Assembly (NCBI GenBank): GCA_032622095.1
Contig: CP136063.1
Span: 269,939,426 to 270,003,425 of the forward strand
Reading direction: 5' to 3'
Length of the DNA: 64,000 nt
Source of the DNA: Siphonodentalium dalli
Lineage: Eukaryota; Mollusca; Scaphopoda; Gadilida; Siphonodentaliidae
This document shows, in pieces, positions 21,185 through 33,094 of the stretch; positions within the stretch are counted from its first letter, which is position 1, and each line of letters begins with the position of its first letter. The notes beneath the pieces are model-generated. The model saw only the letters and a program-made list of their open reading frames with translations. It did not search any database and was not told the DNA's origin. Both the position numbers and the translations under genes were made by a program.

Positions 21185-22375
21185 TACACTAGAAAACTGT
21201 TATATGGCGTTCGCGTCATTTCCATATAAATACGTTTTACATTATTGTGGAAATAAGATCTTGCTTGCCAAAACAAAACAAATGAAACTACTTTTTACTA
21301 AATAATATGTTTTGTTTGTATTTGAAAGCGGAAGCGCGAACACTATCCGTTCTGTAGCCACTTGGAGGAAAATTGTGTTACTGAGTTCTTGACAAAATCG
21401 CTGCTATCTGGAATTCAACGATGGCACGATATGCATAAATAAAGTAGAAGTACACTGTTTAAAGTGGAGTATTCAATTATGTCTGTCGATACCATTGTAA
21501 CGTTCAATTGTGGTCACACAACGCAGACTAAAAGTTATCAGCGTGTATGTGTGCTTGCATCTGTGTATAGTCTTGCCCGATATCTTTGATCTTATTGCGA
21601 GTCGAGTGGGCAACAAAATAATGACATGGCATGCATCCGCAATGTTTGATGTGACATCAATGATGATTAGCAGAGCGATTAAAATTCCAGTGTCTACCCA
21701 AATTGCTGCCAATTTGTGATATTTCCCCCCATTAGCTACAAATGCTGTACAGTATAAACACATAAATATCCGTTGAGAGGCTTAAACTGTGATAATACAA
21801 TCGTAACCTAGGCGGCTCACACATTAGTAGCTCAGAAAAAAAGGTGGTGAACCAAAGGACGAAAGTGTTCGAATTACCGCAATAAGGTAAGATAGTACTT
21901 TTTATCGAACAAACAATAACAGTGAGCACAGCGTATACAACGTTTACGCGGGTCCTCCAATGTTTGCGAAATATGTACAGGTTGGTCGTTCCAGAACAAC
22001 TTTGATAAGACTTGTGAAAAGTTAGCTTGATTTCGAATATTGGTGTTCGCTCGTTGTAATCTATCGTGACGCTTATGTTTGGTGTTGCGATTTATCAATG
22101 TAGTTTGGCGTTGGGCACCACGTGTTAGATTGATGTTAGCTGTCGGGCGTTGGTCGATATAAGTGTGTCCTACTCTATAGCCTGACAAAAACTATTATAT
22201 TGGCTCTGCTAAGAATCACGAAACTTCCGTCCTGCATTTTCAAACATTCGTCAGGTTTAAACTTTGTGCAGTATATAGTTCGAAGTCGCGAATTCTTGTC
22301 TTCCATCAATCAATGAATACACGGCTTTAAACATATATAATTATATGCTTACTTACAGACCATTTGAGCTAAATA
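21185..22375. other. Intergenic; unrecognised minus-strand frames
   Basis: Two minus-strand frames deserve mention only. 21,473-21,763 has one hydrophobic helix (IWVDTGILIALLIIIDV). 21,874-22,188 is rich in Arg and Asn and ends in a C-x2-C-x2-C cluster (RCIRCAHCYCLF). Neither has good splice signals or a recognised domain. Confidence 0.4.
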
Positions 22376-22384
22376 AACGGTCCT

Positions 22385-22456
22385 GGTACTCTGGAGTACC
22401 AAATATCCAGGTACTATGTGGAGCACATGTACTCAGTAGTACATGTGAGGTACTCC
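22385..22456. repeat. Nested palindromes
   Basis: 'ggtactc' / 'gagtacc' (22,385-22,400) is a perfect short hairpin. 'cacatgtact' / 'agtacatgtg' (22,424-22,447) is a perfect 10-bp-arm hairpin with a 4-base loop. Flanking 'ggagtacc' (22,393) pairs with 'ggtactcc' (22,449). Confidence 0.85.
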
Positions 22457-22459
22457 GGC

Positions 22460-22820
22460 GTGTCGGTCCAGGAACACAGCCCTCGAAATTAGTGTATGGG
22501 TGAACAACCTATCGATCTATAATAGCCCGATCGGGCTAAACTAGACCGATCTGTCTTTCGCAGCCAGCCTAGATCTGGGAGTCGCTCTAAACTGTTCTAT
22601 AATTATAAAGTACCCTCAAGACGAAGCAGCCTCATTCCTCTCATCGTGGCCGGAATTGATTCACCGAAAAGGTCTACCGCGAATCGCCGCGAAACGCCGG
22701 AACCAAATATATGGACAACACACGCATGTTTTTTTTTTGGTTTAGATTTAACTTCTTGCACAAATTAACAAAAAAATACAATAAACAGAATCAAGATTTA
22801 TTTTAAAGCCAATGGCGGTT
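22460..22820. other. No feature recognised
   Basis: Contains the palindrome 'agcccgatcgggct' near 22,526 and a T-run near 22,730. No gene. Confidence 0.5.
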
Positions 22821-22824
22821 TGCG

Positions 22825-24265
22825 CTGTTAACCCATAACTTGCGGCCGTTTCTGCCAGGTACCGGAAATCCAAATGTTGGTACATTCTCGCTCGGACCCC
22901 TGTGATTTCCCGTACCTGGCAGAAACGGCGGCAAGTTAAGGGTTAACAGTTACGTGTCCGCTCGAGCTATCGACTTAGGGGATGGAACTTTGGAACATTC
23001 AGGTCCATTCTACACGATAGTGCAAAGTCCATCTCGCTCGGACCCCTGGGGCGGTCCGGTCGGCGGGTGTTAATTTCGGCGATTTTGCGTACATTCATGG
23101 GTGCACACGATGGTGTAAACCCAATCTCGCTCGGAGCCCTGGGGCGGTCCGGTCGGCAGGTGTTAATTTAGGCGTTTTTGCGTACATTCATAGCGAATTC
23201 GGAAGCAGCGTGTGTGTTAATTCACTTTCGCTGCAGCTAGCGACTTATCCGATCGCCCGTGGATGCATAGGGGTATTCACTTCATGATATAATGTGCATT
23301 TCCGTGGTCAGACAGCCAGGAGAGGTGCGGTCGGTGCCTTTTTTGATTTCCCGTCCCTGGCGTTAAGGGTTAACAGTGCCATGTCAGCTCTAGCTATCGA
23401 CTTGGGGATTGGAACTTTGGTACTTTCTGATCCATTCTACACGATAGTGCAAACCCCATCTCACTCGGGGCCCTGGTGGCGGTCCGGTCTGCGGGTGTTA
23501 ATGTCGGCGATTTTGCGTACATTCATAGCGAATTCGGCAGCAGCGTATGTGTTAATTGATTCACTTTCGCTGCAGCTAGCGACTTGTCCGATCGCCCATG
23601 GATACATAGGGGTATTCTCTTCATGATATAATGTGCATTTCCGTGGTTAGGCAGCCAGGGGAGGTGCGGTCGGCCCCTTTTTTGGATTTCCCGTCCCTGG
23701 CGGAAGCGGCCGCAAGTTAGGGGTTAACAGTGCCGTGTCCGCTCGAGTTATCGACTTGGGGATTGAAACTTTGGTACATTCTTGTCCATTCTACACGATA
23801 GTGCAAACCCCATCTCGCTCGGACTCCTGGGGGCGGTCCGGTCGGTGGGTGTTAATTTCGGCGTTTTTGCGTACATTCATAGCGAATTCGGCAGCTGCAG
23901 TGTATGGGTTGATTTATTCACTTTCGCTGCAGCTAGCGACCTGTCCGATCGCCCATGGATGCATATTCACTTCATGATATAATGTGCATTTCCGTGGTCA
24001 GACAGCAAGGGGAGGTGCGGTCGGCGCCTTTTTGGATTTCCCGTCCCTGGCGCAAACGGCCGCAAGTTAGGGGTTAACAGTGCCGTGTCAGCTCTAGCTA
24101 TCGACTTGGGGATTGGACATTTGGTACTTTCTGGTCCATTCTACATGATAGTGCAAACCCCATCTCACTCGGGCCCCTGGGGGCGGTCCGGTCGGCGGGT
24201 GTTAATTTCGGCGATTTTGCGTACATTCATAGCTAATTCGGCAGCAGCGTTTGGGTTGGAATTGT
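22825..24265 (+). repeat. Tandem repeat of about 350 bp (four copies) led by an inverted repeat
   Basis: 'ttaacagtgcc', 'tatcgacttggg' and 'ttctacacgatagtgcaaa' followed by 'gggcggtccggtcggcgggt' recur with 'tatcgactt' at 22,968, 23,395, 23,749 and 24,099 (steps 427, 354, 350). An extra partial module lies at 23,095-23,280. The 46-bp arms at 22,825-22,870 and 22,904-22,949 are reverse complements. They correspond to the unit's 'cctggcgcaaacggc' / 'aagttaggggttaacag' segment, so the array begins with one inverted partial unit. Frames at 23,294-24,273 repeat with the unit. Confidence 0.9.
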
Positions 24266-24269
24266 GCAC

Positions 24270-26115
24270 ATGACAGTGTTAAGCATTAGTTCGAATATTG
24301 CGTTTTTGAATCGATTTATCACGCGTTGAAGTAGTTAATAAAGTCCACAGTAGGAGCACCTGCGTAGAGGAATGCCCCGCTGTTGAACTATGATAATGAT
24401 TCTTTTCCATTGTTTGTTTATCATGGGTCTTCCCTATAAAATGAACTCAACAGTTCCACACATTTCACAACAGACAGAATATTTGTATCGTTTCATTGTA
24501 AGTCATTTGGAACTCCAACGAAGGTATGTATTATATATGGGCTGTAATCGTCAAAATTGTCTTTTGACAAAATATTCTATATTCACCATATTCTACCTAA
24601 AGTATCTTATTAGTAGCAATTCACGAGAAAGGTCTTTGGTGGGGTTCAATGTGATACCGGTCGGGGAAAGGCCTTGACCTTGTGGAGTCGCGCACGCAAT
24701 AAAAAACAATAATTTGTTTCTCCAAACATAGATTTGCATCTAGGTTTGCATGTGCTATCATCAACGCTTTACAAAGCACATTTGATTTGTTTTTTATCCC
24801 AGCACGGTGAACATTGTTTTACAAACCAATTTTGCCAATCGTATTGCATAATAGCTAAACGTGGGTGTGTGATATCCCGCTGGATAAAATTGACGCGGTT
24901 CCGAGTGAATTGACTCATTTGGAATTTTGCAAGTCGGCGCTAGGTATAAACAGAAAATCGGCCAACCATGCAGTATACGCGCCTTCGCTCTGAACTTAAA
25001 ATATTTCCGATGCCACGCATGCAGTTGTAAATGTCCTGATGTAGATGGTTAAATTAAAGAGATGTAGACACAATCATGTTGTGATGCGACGCAGCCGTGA
25101 TACACAGTGGCCACCCATTCTGGTTGGTCTGAGAAAGTCGGATTGGTAAAAGATGTTATGGACTTGAATTTATCGTATGACTTGCACCTTTTATTTTTGC
25201 CGCAGGTTCACGCTGGTCGGGAATTTTTTTGGCCAATATTTTGTCCATTTCTTAAATGTTTGGCCATTTTTTATAAACTATGACAAAAGTGAAAAAGCTA
25301 AATTTGGGATCGTAGAAAAAACAAAATTTGAAACAAAACTTTAAAGAGATATGCGCTCAAATAACTAAACAAATATGAGTTGGACAACAGAAAAAGCACG
25401 GATGGGAACTTCAAATACTGAATTAAGTCTAGTCGGTAACGTTACACACAACAATATAGTGTTGAAACTTGGTTAAGAAAGTACTTCGTTCTAGTATGTA
25501 TTCATCATTGTTATAAGTTATTATAAGTTACTTTACATACATTTTGGTTCACAAACAGGCCAGCGACCGATTACATGATAACGGATTAAGAGTTTCACGG
25601 AAATTTGATAATAATGAAAGAGGCTAGTGTTGAATACAGCTTTGAAACATTTTGGCCATGACATTTGATTTGGTCATATCAAAATCAAAATTGTCCAATT
25701 TGGCCACCACTACCGTTAGCATTTGGGTATTTCACAATTTATTTCAGTTGCTATCAGTTAGTGCTCGGTAACAACTTCCGGTACGGCTATAGAACAAAGA
25801 TCTAAATTCATATGGGACATATAACCGTAACTAAACAGGTAAATGTTCCTCAACTTTGCGGGACTATGTGCCAGCTTCAATTTCCCAGAACTGAGTACCA
25901 TATTAGAACGGATAGTTTTTAACAATGTACTGCATCTTAAGTTTTTTGCGTAGAATTATTTTTCCCCCCACAATAAGCAGATATGTTCATTATATATCAT
26001 TATCAGCGTAGTCTTGCATTACATGCCATTGTTAACCAATTCAAGTCTGGAGCTTCCTGAATTTGTTTGCAAAAACCCTGTGCCAATGCATTCTCATTGG
26101 CCTGACAAAATTATA
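24270..26115. other. No feature recognised
   Basis: AT-rich intergenic DNA. The 95-codon plus-strand frame at 24,390-24,677 has no motif. Confidence 0.55.
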
Positions 26116-26120
26116 TTAGT

Positions 26121-26245
26121 CAGTGCATTCTCTTAGACATGCGAGGCTCCCTATGCGAGACGCACATATATAAGACAATGCACTGTCAAGTGCTATTTAA
26201 TGCTGCACCAACGTGGCTCTTTGTCATGAAAGGGTTAATGATGAA
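26121..26245 (+). repeat. Dispersed repeat copy with hairpin
   Basis: 'cagtgcattctctta' (26,121-26,135) pairs with 'taagacaatgcactg' (26,171-26,185) at 14 of 15 positions. The following 60 bases resemble 39-120 of this window. Confidence 0.6.
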
Positions 26246-26249
26246 TTCC

Positions 26250-29200
26250 GGATTTAAATAGAGATGGTGTGGTCCACATACCGTGAGGGTTTCAGCCACT
26301 GCAGATGGAATATCACTGAAGTAAATAAATAAATGCAAGGCATTTAATCATTTATGGAATTTTTTCTAACATATTCCACAGGTCACTATTGACTAACAAG
26401 AATAATTCACAGCAACAAAGACCCCAAACTATGGCACAGTTGCACTCTTGTGATTAATAGTTTGGCTTTTTGGAGCTATATGTAGAAATCAATTTCATGT
26501 ACACACAGCATACATAATACCGGTATATATTACAGGGAAGATTGAACGCTCAAAATATTTCGCATCAGCTATACAATTTATTTTAAATTGCTGTATACTA
26601 AAAGAGTATACACTCTATCTGTATGGCAATGCACATACCGGTAGCCATGCCGTGACGCATGGTATGCAATGTGCAGGTGTCATATGCCACGTACTGGAAT
26701 ACAAATTTCTCGCAAATACCATATACAAGTACAGTCGGTACAAAAGTTGGTTCATTGATAATGTTACAAATCAAAACATTAATCATTTGAACAGTTGCCA
26801 AGTTCTGTCACAGTTCTGCCACTACATGTATGTACCGTTATGTTCAATGGTTCAGCGTTGTGCATACACATTATTTGTATGAAGTAGAAGTAATTTGTTA
26901 TATGTTATTGCTAAAAAATAACAAGTTTGTTCGGCGACAGATATGTAAACCGGAATGGATCAGACATCTGTCGTCGCCAATACATGTACTACTAGCATAC
27001 TTGTTTCCCAAGAATTTGGAATGAACTTTCTCTGGATGCGCTTGCCATATCCTTCATCCCACCCGTAGCCAATTAAATTCAAAATTTGGACAGAAACTCC
27101 CATAGAGGCGTTAGCCACAGGTCAGTCGCCTCGCTCGTAGTCCAATCAAATTGATAATGTGGGCAGTTAATGCACATTGCAAAATTCTACTGTGGCTGGA
27201 TAACTTAAGTCATAATCATAATGGCGGAATTTCGCATACTATTCCCTCCACATTTTTGCCGCACAATGTAAACAACATAGATTCTTGCAGGGTTGTGGCA
27301 TTTAGTAAGTCATACTACAATCACAATGCTAGCACAACAATGCATTCCATAGCCAATTGGATTACCAATTACATGGCACCTGAGTTAATGGAAGTTATTG
27401 AAAATTTCGTTAGTTTTATGATACATGAACATAGGCTACCTGTTCAGATGATTATTATCTTCAAAAAATTAATAACATGCAACAAAGCTTTGTCCGACAT
27501 TAATTTCAATATTTATATATATTATATTTGTTATACGTTTAATTTATACACAATGTGGTTACACAATCAAAGAAAAGTTATATGGTGTCATTTATTGATC
27601 TCAAAATTGCAACCACACAATACAAGTTGGAAACAAATTTTATTTGATTGATATTTGAACAAAATTCACCTGAAACTCAATTACAATTTTCTGGTGCACA
27701 CTCCGGTTGTCCATTTATCTTTTTTAAAGAGAATACTAAGTTTATCCAACAATTTATTTAATTTAACTTTTCAGCTAGCAAAAAAAAAGACGTTTTGTTC
27801 GTTCAAAGATTGGGAAACCGGAAGTGATCGGAATACTGTTGTCGCTGGTGATTGTGCATTATATCATGAGCAGCATTGATTTGTCATATCACACAGCTGT
27901 TTGAAGTACTTTAAATTAACCTCTTATGCACAACTATCAGAAATTGAGAGACAAATTATAAACAATTATAAACGAGTTATTTCCCATTTATAATTTCGCG
28001 GTTGAGTTGCGACCTGGTAAAAATAGGCGAAAACAATTGTCAGATGTTTAACCCATTCCTTAACACGCACAAGACAACTGAAAAATACTTGCAATTGCCA
28101 CCATTCGTATTACACAGGCTTCCATGAAATCTACATAATTTTGCACAAATGGTATGTCTAGAACGTATAATTGAGAACGTCCTTTATGATATTTGGCATA
28201 CATATACCAGTTAGGGCCACGGACTAATAAGTAGGCGATCGTGTTAAAATATCCTAGTTTGATAGTCGACACAATTTGTCCACCAGAACCTCATACTATG
28301 GCATCATGTGTCCGATCTAATTATATGTCGTACCGGTACATATAGCAAACGTACATATGTTAGTTATATGGTGTCAAATCTGACACAAATTTAATAAATA
28401 CCACAGATAAATTGATTCCATATGGGCCATATTAAATTGATAGAAATTAACATATAGGCAAGCCTATGCCTATTTCTTACTGACAGGGCATGTTCATGGG
28501 GTACGAGTTTCATTAGGAGGGGTTGTATCAATAGCAACTTCGAGGAATTTCGATATCTCAAAAGTAAATGAAATATATAAACTGTAATAATCAAATAATT
28601 TATATAAATATACATTTGTCGTCCATTTGACTTAACCGATATACTGGAAACACATGCGGACTATATATTAAATATATATACCGGCACAGGGTATATTGTC
28701 ACTCTAATATCGGTAGGATACGGCACATGCATGAAATAGTATGCTAGCTGATCAACATAGCACACATGCCAAACGTATATTTCATAAAGACCATGCGTAT
28801 ATTTGGAACACTTAGAGATATTAATTTACGTTTATGACAACTCGTCTAGAACAACGTTGAACAGAGCCTTAATCACATATGTGCTGCCAAATAACATTTG
28901 TATGCATAAGATGCATGTCTGGATTAACAGCTAGTGGTAACTCAGAAAATTTACGACCCATGCACCGGTCTCCATGGATAGATTAATTTGGACACCATAC
29001 AGATAACTATTATGTATTTATGTACACTGCATGCATCTGTCTTATCTTTGGGGTAAATAGGCAAAGATGGACAAGACATGCAGGTTTATATAAAAACCAT
29101 ATAATCACACAAATACATCAGCATGTATAAAAGTGTCATGATCCGCGGTTCAATGCAGGAATCTGTATCTGCGGCGCCACAGTGCTGCACGGTCCCACGA

Positions 29201-29690
29201 ATGGGCACTACTATACCGACAGCCTATATTGGCCTCCAGTTGTAGAATGTAGTCCTCACAACACCTGGTGGGTCCTACACATATCGCGACCGGACACCTG
29301 CACACGTCAACTTCCCAGTTGTATGCCTTTTACACAACTTCCCTGGCTATCGCAGGCCAATCCCCGCACGGTTAATTCGTCGTCCGCGTGCTTATTACCT
29401 ATCCGGCTATCACTAATCAACACATGTCGAATTGCTATACGAGATCACTGCACTCTGATGGCTGTATGACTTAAGGTGGATTTCCACAGATACTACACTC
29501 CTCCCCGTCCCAAAAGAAAGCCCGGAGTGTGAACGAATGCCCCCATGCTATCCTGGTAATGTGGATCCGTCACTTATCTCATCATCATAGCACATCCAGT
29601 AGGTTGAACTCGTTCTGGCGAGCCATGGTCACGTCAGCAACATGGCATATATATGAAGCGGTCTGGGTTCATGACATCAGGGATCTAAAT
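26250..29690. other. Long AT-rich stretch without recognised genes
   Basis: The longest free-standing frame is 27,151-27,651 (plus, 166 codons). It has no recognised domain, a tyrosine/isoleucine-rich AT-biased second half and no clear splice sites. A minus-strand frame at 28,060-28,272 (GYFNTIAYLLVRGPNWYMY) looks protein-like but has no supported boundaries. Both are left uncalled. Confidence 0.5.
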
Positions 29691-29695
29691 CTAAA

Positions 29696-30056
29696 GAATG
29701 TCCTTCACCTAATATATACAAAACGTTATTAAAGGATGGCATCGAGTTTATTTGATTTGTACATCATATCTAAATAATTTAAACTGGTGAATTAATGGGG
29801 GAACGAATTTTTGTGTGTGGAAAATTGATTTAACAGGCTGCTGTTGTTATTGGTTTTTCCAGACCAAATTTGGCTGTGGGATAGCCCTGTCGTACAATTG
29901 GGGATTTATCTAAAAAACACATGACCTATGATTCTTCTTGCATTTTCGTGATCAACTGGTGTCAATTTAGCTGGGTAAACACCACTGGAATAGCCTGTGG
30001 GCATCAATTCAGAGAATGCGGTCGAAATTGTAACAATGTCGCCTATGGAAAACCAT
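29696..30056 (+). repeat. Dispersed repeat, copy 1 (partner at 35,651-36,012)
   Basis: About 360 bp matches 35,651-36,012, including 'cgttattaaaggatg', 'tttatttgatttgtacat', 'aaatttggctgtgggatagc', 'gcattttcgtgatcaactgg' and 'gtcgcctatgg'. In both copies 'tttttccag' or 'gttttccag' precedes 'accaaatttgg' or 'atcaaatttgg', resembling a splice acceptor. This copy has a stop (taa) and about 5 bases fewer than copy 2 just after 'gggattta', so the frame is not conserved across the whole repeat. It could be an old transposon or a duplicated, decayed exon. Confidence 0.75.
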
Positions 30057-30059
30057 TTA

Positions 30060-30845
30060 GATTGGTTTGGTTTGTTAGGGCTTATCGTCGTTCTAGCCGC
30101 TAGGCCACACACGACGTTGTCAATTTTACAGGTGGAGGAAAGACCACACAGAGGCTTAATTTCACCGAGAAATCACCCCACTGCGTGTAGAAACCAACGA
30201 CCCCGGAAAGCAACTGACAAACTTGCCCAGACACACGATCCCGGTCACCCTCCCTATGACGGGGTTCGTACCGATTCCTCATGGTATGGACATGCGTCCT
30301 ATGGCTATGTAAATTTGCCTTGATCCTACCTAACTATTGTAGCCTAGGTCCATAGCTAATATATTCGTGGCTGGCCCTATGTTCTTCATATATAGTAGAG
30401 TGGTTCCGTGACATACATTAGCTGTGTGGCTCTATGGCTCATATATCTATTAAGGTCATGCCTAATATTGAATATAAGCTTTTCAACTCTCACTTTGAAT
30501 TTCTGATATCTGAAGCTACGGAGCGTAGCGGGTAATTGTACCCATATGAAAACTGTTTGTAAAACAATTTGTAGCACTTTCTGGTTAGGCTCACATTAAC
30601 AACATTTATAATTGTTTTCACCATAAACGACGGTTGTTGATCGTTTGTCAGAACACACCCACATAAGACGTAACTAAACACAATGTTTTTGTATTTATTG
30701 TGTTTTGGGATTTTAACCCGGAAGAATTTGGAAGGGACACACCTCTTCCCTACAACCCACGTTGGAATGTCCATTAATACATGTTATGATGTTACATTAA
30801 CATGGATTTGTGAGGATGAGTTTGAAATGATATATATATTTTGTT
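30060..30845. other. No feature recognised
   Basis: Frames on both strands (for example 29,997-30,323 plus) are unremarkable. Confidence 0.5.
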
Positions 30846-30849
30846 TGTT

Positions 30850-31400
30850 TGCTACTTCTTTTTTTCTTTTTTGTATTCTTTCCTGTTGTTGTTGCTATTG
30901 CTGCTGCTGCTTCTTCTAATGGCAGTTTGCTGGCCGCTAACACTTCTTCTACCTTGTTGCTTGAACTTTTCTCACGCGCCTTGGCACTATTGAGAACTTC
31001 TTCGCAGGACTTGTTCGTCTCTGCCAGCTTTTGTTATTAGTGGAGAAGGTAGGGCTGCTGTTGGTATTATCGGTACTGTTGTCGCTTTCGCTGGTGGATA
31101 TGAAGGACACTGGGTGTGATCTATCCTTTGTGGTAGCGTGTCCATCTCATCCACGAAATCTGCGGCAGGGACATCGGGGTGGTATCGGCGTCCCTGTTTC
31201 CGCTGGCCTCGACGACGGCAGGGATATACGTGTCCTTACGTCTGGTGATGATATCGTCAGCGGCTTCGTCGGCGGGGGCCAAGATGGTCATCACTTCTTC
31301 TGGATGGGGTCTTCCTCTTCCTCCGCTTCCTCTTTCTGTCGGGATTCCCAGGTTGCTGGTGGTCTCCGACAGAGTGTCCTGATAAGGACCGCGTCGGTGT
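30850..31400 (-). pseudogene. GC-rich, coding-like island on the minus strand, broken
   Basis: Not recognised. This block is clearly richer in G+C than its flanks. Read on the minus strand it gives protein-like pieces in more than one frame: TTSNLGIPTERGSGGRGRPH then MTILAPADEAADDI, later SESDNSTDNTNSSPTFS, and finally SCEEVLNSAKAREKSSS with VLAASKLPLEEAAAAIA and a lysine-rich end encoded by an A-rich tract. Low-complexity, charged composition followed by an A/AAG-rich end would suit a retrotransposon ORF1/gag relic or a processed pseudogene. Frame breaks occur near 31,130 and 31,010. The plus-strand frame at 31,031-31,402 is probably its shadow. Confidence 0.3.
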
Positions 31401-31432
31401 AACCCGGTATGCCAAAAATCAGATCAACCTGG

Positions 31433-31465
31433 CTGCCTGACGGTTGTAAATTCCAGGTCAGGCAG
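31433..31465. repeat. Short hairpin (9-bp arms)
   Basis: 'ctgcctgac' (31,433-31,441) and 'gtcaggcag' (31,457-31,465) flank a 15-base loop. No T-run follows, so a terminator role is not indicated. Confidence 0.6.
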
Positions 31466-31471
31466 TAATAA

Positions 31472-31648
31472 ACACAGTACAGTTTGAAGATACACGATCG
31501 ACTCATTATTGTTTAATGTATACATAATACAGTCTGAAATTACATGATTGATTCATAATAACTTGATGTAAACATAGTAGTCTGGAGCTACACGATTTAT
31601 TCATTATCAGTTGATGTAAACAGGGTAAAGTCTGTTGATACATGCACG
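31472..31648 (+). repeat. 50-bp tandem repeat, about 3.5 copies
   Basis: 'cagtttgaagatacacgat', 'cagtctgaaattacatgat' and 'gtctggagctacacgattt' begin at roughly 50-bp steps. Each is followed by 'tcattat' or similar and 'tgatgtaaacata'. Confidence 0.75.
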
Positions 31649-31988
31649 GCAATTGCGGGAATCAACAATATCGCATCGATCGTCTCGATACTAGTTGGCT
31701 ATAATGTGAGTGTAAATGCTTAAAACATATACACAATAAATGAATGTCTTTGAACCAGCCATTGTCAATGCTTGTAGGACAATGAGTCCACTATCCCTTA
31801 TTTTTTGCATAACACATATTTATGTTTGGCAAAACATTTCGCATGTGTAATTTTTGCGCCAACGAGTGCTCTCTCATGCATTCCTATTGCTCTAGATAAA
31901 TATATTTATTTGTACAAATATTAAGATCATGCGCAAATTCAAACGAAACATGATCGCTTTGATAACAACTATTCCCTTGTGTTTTCAG

Positions 31989-32167
31989 ATACTAACTATG
32001 TTCGTATTGCGTCTCATGTTGGCTATAGTTGTGGTGGCTTCGATTGCCCAATTGATGGTGATAAGCAACCAAAATTGCTGTGAGAACAAGGCCAGTAACG
32101 TTGAATGCGACTGCGGCCCCCCAGTTTGTGTAGAAATGGATTGTGAGTTTGCAATTGGCGATGAATT
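31989..32167 (+). CDS. Candidate exon: small secreted cysteine-rich peptide
   Basis: Not recognised to family. A good acceptor ('cttgtgttttcag', AG at 31,987-31,988) precedes an ATG at 31,998, and a strong donor ('gaatt|gtgagt', GT at 32,168-32,169) closes the exon. The frame gives a hydrophobic leader (MFVLRLMLAIVVVASIAQL), as expected for a secretory signal peptide. Next comes a short cysteine-rich, acidic segment with the spacing CC-x8-C-x1-C-x4-C-x4-C, six cysteines that could form three disulfides. The intron after the exon would be phase 2, so the protein continues in an unseen exon. The frame is also open upstream to 31,929, but the acceptor favours 31,998. It could be a defence, signalling or venom-type peptide, or a small matrix protein; function cannot be assigned. 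A chance exon is possible. Confidence 0.4.
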
Positions 32168-32174
32168 GTGAGTA

Positions 32175-32420
32175 TACATAGCATATAATGTTGTATACGT
32201 CAACCTAGTTTGTGGCGGAACCAGAGCTGTTATAACCACGAAATATAGGACTATGCAGATATTAATTTACAAATTAGCTATTTGCATGCAATGTGTGGTG
32301 TAGTTTTGTAAGATTGGTTAATAGACAAAAGACATTTTGCACATCAAACAGGACAAATTTCATTGCACGATAAATTAACTTGTTTTGAATCAGTGGTAAC
32401 CTGAATTGGTAATTGTATAC
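32175..32420. other. No feature recognised
   Basis: AT-rich gap between the candidate exon and the LINE fragment. Confidence 0.4.
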
Positions 32421-32592
32421 AAAAAACTATAAGTATCTTGGGGTATTACTAAATAAAACCCATCAGGTTGTTGCGTGTGCAGAGACCTTTCCTAATTCTG
32501 GTGGACGCGCTGTAGCAGCAGTTATATCGAAATTCCAATTCCATTGGATTCAAAACTTGGCTTGTGCCTATTCTAGATTATTGTAGCGGAGT

Positions 32593-32913
32593 TTGGGGTT
32601 ATCGGAACTTTCACTGTACCGATGCGTTCCAGAACAGAGCCCAGCGATTTTGTTTCTGGGGGTACATCGGTTTGCTCCACTCCCAGCATTGAATGGAGAA
32701 ATGGGTTGGTTACCTTCTAGTGTCAGGCGCCACTTGAATATGTTTAAACTTTGGAATACCATTATTCGAATGGACTCCAAACGACTTGCAAAAGAAGTAT
32801 TTAAATGGGAACCGAGAATAGGTCGGATTGATAGTTGGGCGGGTGATATGAGGAAGTTATTCTCTCTTTGTCAACAAATCCACGTGTATGATAGTCAACT
32901 AATTGTAGATTAA
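32593..32913 (+). pseudogene. LINE polymerase, linker region
   Basis: A 106-codon frame. Its true similarity starts at about residue 20 (LFLGVHRFAPLPALNGEMGW), then RRHLNMFKLWNTIIRMDSKR (about 44-63), EVFKWEP and SWAGDMRKLF. This is the segment between the reverse transcriptase thumb and the zinc-binding domain. The first 20 residues are out of frame with the parental protein, whose DYCSGVWGYR part lies in another frame just upstream. A stop at 32,911 separates it from the next piece. Confidence 0.85.
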
Positions 32914-33094
32914 ATAATTTGTGAGAAACACCCCAATGACAAAAACCAGGATGAGTGATGTAGAACGACTCAATAAGCTAAGACTATATAAAGATATTAA
33001 ATGTACTTATAACACCGAACTGTATGTAAATAGTTTTAACATTTCGAAACATGAACGTTCTGTAATGGCGTAGTTAAGGTGTGGAATACTACCA

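Noticed and set aside
27151-27651. 166-codon frame as a real gene
   Set aside because: No recognised domain, AT-driven Tyr/Ile/Asn composition in the second half, and no supporting start or splice context.
31031-31402. 123-codon plus-strand frame starting with a leucine-rich leader
   Set aside because: The opposite strand of the same GC-rich island gives more protein-like sequence, so this frame is more likely its shadow; no splice support.
31433-31465. Rho-independent-type terminator
   Set aside because: Eukaryotic context, no T-run after the hairpin, and no gene ending there.
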